DNA of 62,113 bases, from positions 1-62,113 of the forward strand of contig QKHS01000059.1 in NCBI GenBank assembly GCA_003249955.1, in the 5' to 3' direction. The DNA is from Bacteroidales bacterium (GTDB lineage: Bacteria; Bacteroidota; Bacteroidia; Bacteroidales; ML635J-15). Both the position numbers and the translations under genes were made by a program. Position 1 is the stretch's first letter. Each line of letters starts with the position of its first letter. Below are positions 42,540 to 51,357 of the stretch, piece by piece. The notes below the pieces were generated by a model. That model searched no databases. It was not told the origin of the DNA and was given only the letters and a program-made list of their open reading frames with translations.

Positions 42540-43603
42540 AAACCCCGGGAAACTATAACGACAAAATAAGCAAATACCTTAACGGTAGCATGCATGGCGA
42601 AGAATTACAGGAATTTCAAAAAGAAATTGCCTCTGATGAATTCCTTTCCGATGCAATAGAAGGTTATAAAACAACCGCAGCATTCCCTGATGATCTTAAT
42701 TTGATTAAACACAAGATTATACCCGGAAATAAAAAGAACAGATTTATGCTGGGATTAATATACACAGGCATTGCAGCCGGCATAACTCTTTTGGCCATTG
42801 TCTTTATAAATTCTCCGTTTGATGAAAAATATAATACGGGTAATTCTGTAAGCCAGACAATTATTCAATTTCCGGAAAACAATGATTCCATACAAATTGC
42901 AGACACTTCTGACAACATTCTGATTCTTAACAACACTGAAAAATCAATTACAGCAGAGTTAAAAACACTGCCTGACAAAGTTATTGTTCCGGAAAGTATT
43001 ACCCCTTTAAATTACACAAAATCAATCAAAATTGAAAATGCCACTGCTGATATTAATCTTAAAGGTTATTATCGTTATTCATCCAACCACCTTTATTCTT
43101 ACATAGGAAATTACAAAGTTATAGACTATCGCTATGACAAGAGAATAAACAAAAAGAACATGAATATCCCTTCAAATTTCACAGATATAAGTATTTCTGA
43201 TAATTTTTCCGAACAAAAGGCTGAATTGACGTATGTTGATTTTCTGGGACTGGCACTTGACAAAATAAACAAAAAGAATTACAACGGAGCTATAGAAGAT
43301 TTTAATACTATTCTCGATCAATATCCCAATGACCTTAACGCGGTTTTTTATAAAGCACTTTGTTTGTATGAAATTAATAGCAATCAAAACTCCATAAATT
43401 ATTTTGACATTGCATTATCCAGTAAAATCAATACCTTTCATGAAGAATCGAAATGGTACAAAGGTCTTATCTTAAAAGAAGAAAAACAATATGCAGCAGC
43501 CGAAAAAGTACTGGAAGAAATTGTAAACGAACAGGGATATTACGGAGTCCAGGCAAAAAAGGAACTGGATGAACTGTACAAAATATACATTAATGAAGAT
43601 TGA
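42536..43603 (+). CDS. Membrane anti-sigma factor with C-terminal TPR domain
   Basis: 355 aa. Residues ~1-65 (NDKISKYLNGSMHGEELQEFQ .. SDAIEGYK) form the cytoplasmic anti-sigma helix bundle usual in Bacteroidota; it lacks the zinc-binding His/Cys set. One transmembrane helix follows (~72-92, MLGLIYTGIAAGITLLAIVF). The periplasmic part has a low-complexity linker and, from ~240, TPR repeats (ALDKINKKNYNGAIEDFNTIL, AVFYKALCLYEINSNQNSINYF, LEEIVNEQGYYGVQAKKEL in part). The sensor half is thus a protein-interaction domain, not the FecR domain. Coupled translation with the sigma factor (4-nt overlap) supports the pairing. Confidence 0.85.
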   Translation: MKTPGNYNDKISKYLNGSMHGEELQEFQKEIASDEFLSDAIEGYKTTAAFPDDLNLIKHKIIPGNKKNRFMLGLIYTGIAAGITLLAIVFINSPFDEKYNTGNSVSQTIIQFPENNDSIQIADTSDNILILNNTEKSITAELKTLPDKVIVPESITPLNYTKSIKIENATADINLKGYYRYSSNHLYSYIGNYKVIDYRYDKRINKKNMNIPSNFTDISISDNFSEQKAELTYVDFLGLALDKINKKNYNGAIEDFNTILDQYPNDLNAVFYKALCLYEINSNQNSINYFDIALSSKINTFHEESKWYKGLILKEEKQYAAAEKVLEEIVNEQGYYGVQAKKELDELYKIYINED

Positions 43604-43631
43604 GTAAAAACAAATTCTTAAAAACAGGAAT

Positions 43632-44867
43632 ATGAAAAAGCTCATTATATTTTTTATCGCATTATCAAGCGCTGCAATAACTACAGCACAAAAACCGGTG
43701 GTTATTAAAGGCAGCATTTTCGATGCGGAAACAGGCGAACCTGTTTCAGAAGTCCATGTAATTATCAAAGGAAGCGAATCAGGAACCATCACAGATAAAA
43801 ACGGATCATATTCAATAACCCTGCGAAGTACAAAAGACACTCTGTTATACTCACATGTTCAGTACACAGACATAGAAAAAACCTTTGCCGGAACAGACCT
43901 TAAAGCCGACATACTAATGGAACCAATGATTAACATGCTCCCTGATGCAATTATCAAACCTGTTGTAAACGTAAGCAAAGGTATGTTGCTGGATGTAACC
44001 GACTATTATTTTTTGGGAGATTCAATTCTTTACTCAGGTTTTTGCTACCGTTACAATAAGAAAAACAACCCCTGGATAGTTTTGATTGCCCCTGACGGAG
44101 ATACCGTTTTTACTTACTGCACAGGTATGGAAGGTACTTTTTATCACGATTGTTTCGGCAATCTGCATTACCTTACAGAAGAAACCGCATACCAGATTAT
44201 TTTTGAAAACAATAGCATGAGACTTGATTTCCCGACAGATATTGACGAATTCAGATCAATAATGGACGACTGTAAATTTGTATCAGACGGGAAAGTGTTG
44301 TTTAGCCAGTTTACCGACAAAAATCAGATACTTGTTTATTACCATGCCGATATGGAAACGTACGAAACCGAAGTCTTCCGTACGATTGCCGACGAAGTAA
44401 AACTAAACATGCTGGCATTTCAGGGTTTGTTTTTTTCTATGGGACCACCTCCGAATGAACACGACCTGCGTTTCGAAGAAATGATGTACGAACCTGTTTT
44501 TGCTCCGGTAATTAAAGCTAATGACACAATCTCAATTATCAACTATACCGATTCAAAAATTGAGTGGTACGACACAAGCTTTAACGCACTTGGCTCTGCT
44601 CCCATTCATTTTCAAAACTCAAAATATTGTGAAGATGAGATTGTTGTTGACGAAGCCACCGGAAGAGTGTACGCCATATTCATAAGAAACGGAAAGACTT
44701 CGGTAAAGGAAATATTTATTCAAAGCGGAACAACAGGACAGGAAATAAGTATTCCTGAATTTTACTGGATAGATAATATTAAAGTCCACAACAACAAATT
44801 GTATTTTCTATATCGCACTATGCACAGCGGAGAATTAAGAGCTCTTTACAGAATGCTGCTGGAGTAA
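43632..44867 (+). CDS. Secreted protein with CarboxypepD_reg domain and propeller-like C-terminal part
   Basis: 411 aa with a signal peptide (cleavage near TTAQ), then a carboxypeptidase regulatory-like domain (~20-100, VIKGSIFDAETGEPVSEVHVII .. SGTITDKNGSYSITL in parts). The remaining ~300 residues alternate short strands with Asp/Gly turns, including WIVLIAPDGDTVF, DEATGRVYAIFIRNGK and IKVHNNKLYFLYRTM, similar to 6-bladed propeller proteins. It follows the anti-sigma gene by 28 nt, so it is probably in the sigma operon and may be an output or co-sensor of that system. No T9SS tail is visible. Function unknown. Confidence 0.8.
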   Translation: MKKLIIFFIALSSAAITTAQKPVVIKGSIFDAETGEPVSEVHVIIKGSESGTITDKNGSYSITLRSTKDTLLYSHVQYTDIEKTFAGTDLKADILMEPMINMLPDAIIKPVVNVSKGMLLDVTDYYFLGDSILYSGFCYRYNKKNNPWIVLIAPDGDTVFTYCTGMEGTFYHDCFGNLHYLTEETAYQIIFENNSMRLDFPTDIDEFRSIMDDCKFVSDGKVLFSQFTDKNQILVYYHADMETYETEVFRTIADEVKLNMLAFQGLFFSMGPPPNEHDLRFEEMMYEPVFAPVIKANDTISIINYTDSKIEWYDTSFNALGSAPIHFQNSKYCEDEIVVDEATGRVYAIFIRNGKTSVKEIFIQSGTTGQEISIPEFYWIDNIKVHNNKLYFLYRTMHSGELRALYRMLLE

Positions 44868-45404
44868 CAAACTTAATCCGTTATTTCCAGGATATTACAA
44901 TAAAACGACACCGGAATCAAACAGCACATTCCGGGAATAAATATTAATCAAAAAGAGTTGTTTCCCGAACCATTTTACAAAAAGACAATTTCATATATTA
45001 TACCACAAAAACACAACATTAGTCAAAATTACACATACAAATGCAACAAGGCATTACATTTCATAATTTATAAATTATAGATTATGCACATTTATAAATA
45101 CAAAATAAAATCATTTATAAAATTCTACACTTAAATTTATTCCGAAAAAGTGTGATTCTAAAAAATGTAAATTTTAAGCAGAATAAGAATTTGTTTTTAT
45201 TTCAAAAATGCAATTAACATTTTCATTGTTTTTTTATTCACTGTTTTTATTTATTTTACATAGGTTTTATTCAACATATAATATGAGATATCTTTGTAAA
45301 AAAAATTATTAATAAAATATTTCATAAAAAATTATGATAGTATTGTATAATATATTAAATTTGTATTGCTAATTAAACCAGAGTATTAACCAAAATCAAA
45401 TATT
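44868..45404. other. AT-rich intergenic region before the LamG/exosortase cluster
   Basis: 537 nt. Near the left end CCGGAAT (44911-44917) pairs with ATTCCGG (44928-44934), a possible weak terminator of the sigma operon without a U-run. The centre is extremely AT-rich with no frame. A candidate promoter element lies at 45289-45296. Confidence 0.6.
45289..45296 (+). promoter_or_regulatory. Candidate -7 element for the 45405 gene
   Basis: TATCTTTG is a perfect match; TTTT at 45265-45268, 20 nt upstream, matches three of four bases of TTTG. The start site would be near 45303, giving a ~100-nt leader for the FG-GAP/T9SS gene and the genes after it. Confidence 0.5.
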
Positions 45405-48089
45405 ATGAAAAAAACATTACAAAATTCTTTAATTAAAAGAATGAGTTTATTTAACTCTATTGTGATTTTGTTTGTTATGTCCGTAAGCAACGGCTATTCA
45501 CAGTTCAATTTTTCTGTTGAGGGACCGATTACAATTACAAGCAGCTCATACGACATTACCGTTGGGAATTTTGACAACGCCGGCAGACCGGAGGCAATTG
45601 TCACCCATGCCCAGAATTACAACAACACAACGCCGTCAAGCTCAAACATTGTAACATACATAAAATATAATACAGGATCATCTGTCTGGGAGAGCAGTAT
45701 TATTGAAAATACAGGTGGCTATGCCAGTCTTGCTATCACATCCGGAGATTATGATTCGGACGGAAACAGAGATTTTGCATTTACTGCAAATTGTAATTGC
45801 GGTAATTACTATTTGTATCAGGGAGATGGTGCTGATGGTTTTACAAATGCAACACCCACTTTCAGCGGAAACAGATTCTCTTATGACATGGTAACCGGAG
45901 AATTTGACAATGATGGCAAACCCGACATTTTAACAGGCGGAAACACTGTACTTTCTCGATTCCTTAACACTTCAACAGGAGTAGGCAATTTTTCATTTTC
46001 CAAAATTTCATTTATTATTACTTCTTCTGACAATTCCTCTTATGGCTATTCAATAGCAGACTTTAATAATGACGGCTTTAACGATATCGTTGCTGCCGTG
46101 CCGGCAGAAGCCAAAGTAAGAGTATTCTTAAATGATGGTGCAGGCGGATTTAATAGTGCTGTATATACAGATTATACTATAACAGGATCTTCAACATCAA
46201 ACATAAGAGGTGTTGCAACAGGAGATTTTAATGATGACGGCTACCCTGACATTGTTGCTGCCAGTTATAACGGAAACGCCATTGGGGTTCTGATTAATTC
46301 AGCAGACGGAACCGGAACGTTTGATCCGGTAGTTCTATATACTGTTACTACACCAAAATGGGTAGAAATAGGAGACCTTAACAACGATGGTTTTCTTGAT
46401 ATTGTTGTAGCTGCAAGCAATATTTCAATATTTAGCGGAAACGGAGACGGAACTTTCGCGACGAGCCCTTACGGATATAGTCTGGCAGGGGTCAACAGAC
46501 TTGATGTTGCAGATATGAACAATGACGGCAGAGATGATATCGCGGCTATTACTGCAAGCACATTCAGAGTATTAGTAAGCTTACCTAGTGTTTATACATG
46601 GACAGGTGCAGTATCTACCGATTGGAATGACGCTGGCAACTGGGACATAGGTGTCCCCTCTTCAAGTTCAAACATTCTGATTCCTACAGGTCTTACCAAC
46701 TACCCGCAACTGGAAGTAAACCCTACTGTTAATGATATTACAGTTGCAACCGGAACAAGTATAGATATCCCTTCAACTCAAACATTCACCGTTAACGGTT
46801 CACTTACAAACAACGGAACAATTAACATCGGCAGCTCTGCTTCAGGAAACGGCTCTTTACTTATTTCCGGCTCAATTTCCGGTTCGGGCACATATAATGT
46901 ACAACGCTATCTTACAGGAGGACAATGGCATTTGGTCACCTCTCCCATAACAGCAGGTCTGGCCGGAGTATTTGAAAATATATGGTTACGTCCTTATCTG
47001 GAAGAAACAAATACTTTTGGCGACTATATTGTCCCGGTAACCACTCCAATGCCGACAGGACAAGGTTTTTCTGTATGGGCTCCTTCTGCACAAACAAGAA
47101 CTTTCGGAGGAACAATCAACCATGGCAGCGTAGGGCCGCTTAGCATACAACTTACCGGATCTGCAGGTCCAAATCAGGGATGGAATCTAATAGGAAACCC
47201 ATACCCTTCTGCTATTGACTGGGATGCTGCAAGCGGATGGACAAGAACAAATATTGCCGATGCTGTTTATGTGTGGAATAGCACTCAATATGCAGGTTAT
47301 ATAGGCGGAATAGGCGTAAACGGCGGTAGCCGTTATGTTGCTCCGGGACAGGGATTCTTTGTTCAGGCAACTGCCGCCGGTGCAAGCATAGGAATGGCTA
47401 ATGGCATCTGCTTACACAACGGGGTAAGCTTCCTTAAAGAAACATCAGAGCCTTTGGATATTGTAAGAATTCAGGTTAATGGTAACGGTTATGGCGATGA
47501 AGCGGTTATTGCTGTTCGTGAAGGGGCTTCAGACAATTTTGATCCTGCAACTGATGCTGTTAAACTTCCGGGTAGTATTTCTGCTCCTCAGATGTACTCT
47601 TCAAAAGATGATTTAAGCAGATTAACTATAAGCTGCCTGAACTCTGTTAACGATATTTTCGGAAAAGCTGTTTATATGGATTATGCTCAGGATGGACAAC
47701 ATGTAATTTCATGGTCTCATACTTTACAAGGATCAACTATTCCTGTTCTTTATGATAATCTTACAGGCACTGCAATACAGCCGGGAACTCAGTATGTTTA
47801 TACTGCTTCTTCAACTGATCCTGCCGAAAGATTTACTTTTACCGAAATTTCTATGGGTATTGAATCACAGTTAACTAATATTAATGTTTGGGAAAACAAC
47901 AACATCCTGTATATTCAGAACCTGACTGACAGCTCTGTAAAGAATGTAAGTATTTACAACATGCAGGGACAATTGGTTATGCAGTTCTCAGATAATATTA
48001 AAGACTTAAGCAGTCTGTCTCCGGCAGTGTACATTGTAAAAGTAAATGCAGGTGAAAACTCAGTGGTAGAAAAAGTAACCGTAAAATAA
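45405..48089 (+). CDS. FG-GAP/VCBS-repeat surface protein with T9SS sorting domain
   Basis: 894 aa. After the signal peptide (cleavage near GYSQ), residues ~36-395 hold FG-GAP/VCBS repeats of the integrin-alpha-propeller type, each with Ca2+-binding DxDxDG-like loops (DNDGKPDI, NNDGFNDI, NDDGYPDI, NNDGFLDI, NNDGRDDI). From ~397 (WTGAVSTDWNDAGNWD) runs a module shared with the next two large genes: a strand-rich N-part, RYLTGGQWHLVTSPI, GWNLIGNPYPSAIDWD and GQGFFVQA. A T9SS type A tail (~815-894) closes it. It is probably displayed on the surface. An 81-nt gap leads to the first PVDGG micro-protein, so the pair is likely co-expressed. Confidence 0.92.
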   Translation: MKKTLQNSLIKRMSLFNSIVILFVMSVSNGYSQFNFSVEGPITITSSSYDITVGNFDNAGRPEAIVTHAQNYNNTTPSSSNIVTYIKYNTGSSVWESSIIENTGGYASLAITSGDYDSDGNRDFAFTANCNCGNYYLYQGDGADGFTNATPTFSGNRFSYDMVTGEFDNDGKPDILTGGNTVLSRFLNTSTGVGNFSFSKISFIITSSDNSSYGYSIADFNNDGFNDIVAAVPAEAKVRVFLNDGAGGFNSAVYTDYTITGSSTSNIRGVATGDFNDDGYPDIVAASYNGNAIGVLINSADGTGTFDPVVLYTVTTPKWVEIGDLNNDGFLDIVVAASNISIFSGNGDGTFATSPYGYSLAGVNRLDVADMNNDGRDDIAAITASTFRVLVSLPSVYTWTGAVSTDWNDAGNWDIGVPSSSSNILIPTGLTNYPQLEVNPTVNDITVATGTSIDIPSTQTFTVNGSLTNNGTINIGSSASGNGSLLISGSISGSGTYNVQRYLTGGQWHLVTSPITAGLAGVFENIWLRPYLEETNTFGDYIVPVTTPMPTGQGFSVWAPSAQTRTFGGTINHGSVGPLSIQLTGSAGPNQGWNLIGNPYPSAIDWDAASGWTRTNIADAVYVWNSTQYAGYIGGIGVNGGSRYVAPGQGFFVQATAAGASIGMANGICLHNGVSFLKETSEPLDIVRIQVNGNGYGDEAVIAVREGASDNFDPATDAVKLPGSISAPQMYSSKDDLSRLTISCLNSVNDIFGKAVYMDYAQDGQHVISWSHTLQGSTIPVLYDNLTGTAIQPGTQYVYTASSTDPAERFTFTEISMGIESQLTNINVWENNNILYIQNLTDSSVKNVSIYNMQGQLVMQFSDNIKDLSSLSPAVYIVKVNAGENSVVEKVTVK

Positions 48090-48170
48090 ATTGTATATAT
48101 ACCCGCGGAGCATTGTTCGTATATGCAATGCTTTGCAGGTATAATATGCGCAATTAAAACAGACACAGAT

Positions 48171-48401
48171 ATGAAGAAACTAACGACATTACTGGCAGCA
48201 CTTCTTTTTTTCGGAGTTTTAAATCTTTATGCACCTCCCGGAGATCCGGGCGGAGATCCCGGTGTAGGCGATCCTCCTGTTGGGGCTCCTGTTGATGGTG
48301 GAGCTGTTGTATTACTTATTGCCGGGGCAGCTTACGGAGCGAAAAAGCTAAAAGGAAAATATTTTACCGAAAAAGACGACAACGAAAAAGACAATAATTA
48401 G
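48171..48401 (+). CDS. Micro-protein with exosortase-type sorting signal (PVDGG motif), copy 1
   Basis: 76 aa from the ATG at 48171. Signal peptide 1-21 (ending NLYA), then only ~18 residues of Gly/Pro/Asp/Val (PPGDPGGDPGVGDPPVGA), the motif PVDGG (40-44), a hydrophobic helix (~45-56) and a basic tail (KKLKGK) followed by an acidic end. Motif plus helix plus basic cluster is the tripartite layout of PEP-CTERM-like sorting signals; it resembles what I recall being annotated as PID-CTERM in Bacteroidota. It starts 81 nt after the FG-GAP gene and ends 21 nt before the first LamG gene. Residues 1-53 equal those of copy 2 at 54311. The exosortase-like enzyme is encoded at 54615. Confidence 0.85.
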   Translation: MKKLTTLLAALLFFGVLNLYAPPGDPGGDPGVGDPPVGAPVDGGAVVLLIAGAAYGAKKLKGKYFTEKDDNEKDNN

Positions 48402-48422
48402 TCACTACATTACTAAATAAAT

Positions 48423-51284
48423 ATGAAAAAAATAATCTGTTTAATCTACGCATTAGCAGGGATGGTTCTGTGTTCATATTCTCAGGTTCCTGCTCAAGGG
48501 GGATATTCGTTAAGTTTTGACGGATCTGACGATTATGTAAGTATTCCAAACAGTACCGATTTTAATCTCACGGAAGTTACAATTGAAATGTGGTATAAAT
48601 GGGATAATACTATCGGTACGGATGTTAATTTCTTAATCGCCAAAGGTGCAGAACAATTAGAAATTCATACAGGAGGCGGAGGAGGAAACTTCGGATTAAG
48701 ATTTATTCCGGTAACCGGAGTTTATCTTGACACCGGTGATGACGTATTTGTAAACGGAGAATGGACTCATGTTGTTTTTGTTTACTCTCCTTCATCTTCG
48801 TATTATAAATGTTATATCAACGGATCAGAAATCAGCCTTACCAGTAACGGGGTTAATCCTGTTTCGACACCGCTTACAACAACTGCTTTTCCTTTGCTGA
48901 TAGGGAAACGAGGTGATAATTCCGGTACATTCGACGGACAAATTGATGAAGTCCGCATCTGGAATACAATCAGAACCGAAGCTCAGATTAAAACAAACAT
49001 GTACAAAGAATTAACCGGTAGTGAGAGCGGGCTGGTTGCATATTACAAAATGAGTGATGCCACCGGCACTTCGCTTACTGATAACAGTGCAAATGCAAAC
49101 ACCGGAACTTTGGTAAACGGACCTGAATGGAAGATATCAGGATGTTTAGGAGGCTCAAAACAAGCTTTGGATTTTGACGGTAGTAATGATTATGTGCAAA
49201 TCCCGTCCAACTCCTCATTAAACAATAATAACTTTAGCGTTGAATTCTGGTTAAAACTGGATGACACTCCTTCTTCGTGGGACGGAATTATTGATAAAGG
49301 AAGATATTCTGCCGGAAACGAGTGGTATTTTTTAACAATACAGGGAACCCTGGGTTGCATGTTTGGAGTTCAAGGGGTTAACGAAGTCTGGTTTTGGTTA
49401 AATGACAACAACTGGCATCATATTTCCGGAACATATGACGGCACCACAATGAGTGCGTATGTTGACGGGGCTTTAATGGGAACCGCATCCGGCGGCTCTT
49501 ATACGGCAACTTCAAATGCAATACGTATCGGGCAAACTCTTGCCGGTTTCAACACAGCAAATATCACAATAGACGAAGTAAGAATTTGGAATATTGCCCG
49601 TACCCAGACACAAATCCATGACAATATGATGAGAACTCTGGCCGGGAACGAAGCCGGACTGGTTGCTTATTACCGTATGGATCAATATGACGGAACAACA
49701 TTATATGACATGACTTCAAACGGGAATAACGGCAATCTTACCAATATGAATGCTACTACATGCTGGATAGCTTCAAGCGCATTTAACACCTGGACAGGCA
49801 CTGAAAACAGTAGCTGGACAAACGCCGGCAACTGGACAAACGGAGTCCCGTCAACAAACCAAAGCCTTGGTTTTTACAATACGACAAACGGGATAAATTT
49901 TAATTTATCCTCTGCCCTTACATACAATAGTATTTACCTGTCATCTGTTAATTCCATATCTCTCAACGCAGGTTCTGCATTAACTATTAATGGAACTCTG
50001 ATTAATCAGGGGAGTTTTAATATTGATTCCGACAATAGCGGAGATGGATCTTTAATCGTAAAAAGATCTGCTACCGGAACCGGTGATTACAATGTAGAAC
50101 GATATCTCACTGCCGGACAGTGGCACCTTGTCACCTCATCCATAACATCAGGAGTCGCTGGTGTTTTTCATGGCATATGGCTTCGCCCGTATGAAGAATC
50201 TACAAATACTTTTGGCGATTATATTGTCCCTGACAACACTCCGATGCCTACCGGGCAAGGTTTCTCGGTATGGGCTCCGGATGCTCAGACAAGAACATTT
50301 ACCGGATCAATAAATACCGGGTCTGTTGGACCTGTAAGTGCCCAGCTTACAGGAAGTGCCGGTGCCAATACCGGATGGAATCTTATGGGAAACCCTTACA
50401 CTTCGGCAATAGACTGGGATGCTTCAAGCGGTTGGACAAAGACAAATCTTGCAAACAGCGTTTACGTGTGGAACGGATCTCAATATGCAACTTATATTGC
50501 AGGTGTAGGTGCAAACGGCGGAAGCAGATACATCCCGAAAGGACAGGGTTTCTTTGTTCAGGCAACTTCAACCGGAGCAAGTCTTGCAATGAACGAAAAT
50601 GTTCAGGTTCATAACTCATCTGCATTTATGAAATCGGATACAGACCCCGAAAATACCATCAGAATAAATATAAGTTCCGAAGGGTATGAAGATGAAGCAG
50701 TAATTGTTGTTCGCGAAAGCAACAATAATGCTTTTGATCCTATGACAGACGCTTATAAATTCCCGGGAAGTTCTGAAGCGCCTCAGATATTCACAAAAAA
50801 GATTGATAACAGCGAGCTTTGTATTTCAAGTCTTAACTCTGTTTACGACATATCCGGACTCACTGTATATACTTTGCCATCTCATAACGGACAACATTTA
50901 TTAACGTGGTCCCATAACTCCCAGCAAAATATGCCGGTATTATTCGACAACATGGCATCTTCATATATTCTTCCGGGAGCAGGTTATGTTTACACTGCAT
51001 CTGAAAATGATCCTGCAGACAGGTTTACTTTTGTAGATATGCCAAGCGGTATTGAAGAAATAACAGGAACTATTAACTGTTGGGTTTACGATAACATTCT
51101 TCACATAGAAAATAATACCGGAAACCCAATTGGTGACGTGCTTATTTATAAAATTGACGGACAAATAATAATGCATATAAATTCTGAAGAAACTGATTTA
51201 AGCTCTCTGTCTCCGGCAATTTATATTGTTAAAATAATTTCAGGAACAAATTCAATCGTTGACAAAATTCTTATTGAACAATAA
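48423..51284 (+). CDS. Double-LamG surface protein with T9SS sorting domain (1)
   Basis: 953 aa. Signal peptide (cleavage near CSYSQ), then two concanavalin/LamG domains: ~24-237 (YSLSFDGSDDYVSIPNST .. IDEVRIWNTIRTEAQI) and ~248-450 (ALDFDGSNDYVQIPSNSS .. IDEVRIWNIARTQTQI). From ~456 (WTGTENSSWTNAGNWTNG) it has the same C-terminal module as the 45405 and 51358 proteins, with RYLTAGQWHLVTSSI and GWNLMGNPYTSAIDWD, and a T9SS type A tail at the end. LamG domains bind carbohydrate or protein ligands, so a role in adhesion or polysaccharide capture is plausible. It follows the micro-protein gene by 21 nt. Confidence 0.92.
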   Translation: MKKIICLIYALAGMVLCSYSQVPAQGGYSLSFDGSDDYVSIPNSTDFNLTEVTIEMWYKWDNTIGTDVNFLIAKGAEQLEIHTGGGGGNFGLRFIPVTGVYLDTGDDVFVNGEWTHVVFVYSPSSSYYKCYINGSEISLTSNGVNPVSTPLTTTAFPLLIGKRGDNSGTFDGQIDEVRIWNTIRTEAQIKTNMYKELTGSESGLVAYYKMSDATGTSLTDNSANANTGTLVNGPEWKISGCLGGSKQALDFDGSNDYVQIPSNSSLNNNNFSVEFWLKLDDTPSSWDGIIDKGRYSAGNEWYFLTIQGTLGCMFGVQGVNEVWFWLNDNNWHHISGTYDGTTMSAYVDGALMGTASGGSYTATSNAIRIGQTLAGFNTANITIDEVRIWNIARTQTQIHDNMMRTLAGNEAGLVAYYRMDQYDGTTLYDMTSNGNNGNLTNMNATTCWIASSAFNTWTGTENSSWTNAGNWTNGVPSTNQSLGFYNTTNGINFNLSSALTYNSIYLSSVNSISLNAGSALTINGTLINQGSFNIDSDNSGDGSLIVKRSATGTGDYNVERYLTAGQWHLVTSSITSGVAGVFHGIWLRPYEESTNTFGDYIVPDNTPMPTGQGFSVWAPDAQTRTFTGSINTGSVGPVSAQLTGSAGANTGWNLMGNPYTSAIDWDASSGWTKTNLANSVYVWNGSQYATYIAGVGANGGSRYIPKGQGFFVQATSTGASLAMNENVQVHNSSAFMKSDTDPENTIRINISSEGYEDEAVIVVRESNNNAFDPMTDAYKFPGSSEAPQIFTKKIDNSELCISSLNSVYDISGLTVYTLPSHNGQHLLTWSHNSQQNMPVLFDNMASSYILPGAGYVYTASENDPADRFTFVDMPSGIEEITGTINCWVYDNILHIENNTGNPIGDVLIYKIDGQIIMHINSEETDLSSLSPAIYIVKIISGTNSIVDKILIEQ

Positions 51285-51357
51285 AATACATAGCTATAAC
51301 ATATAAAGTCTGATTATATTTATTAAAAAGTATTTAACCAATAAAGTGTTCTCTGTC

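Noticed and set aside
47954-48166. 70-codon minus-strand frame overlapping the end of the FG-GAP gene
   Set aside because: It is a shadow of the real sorting-domain coding sequence on the other strand.
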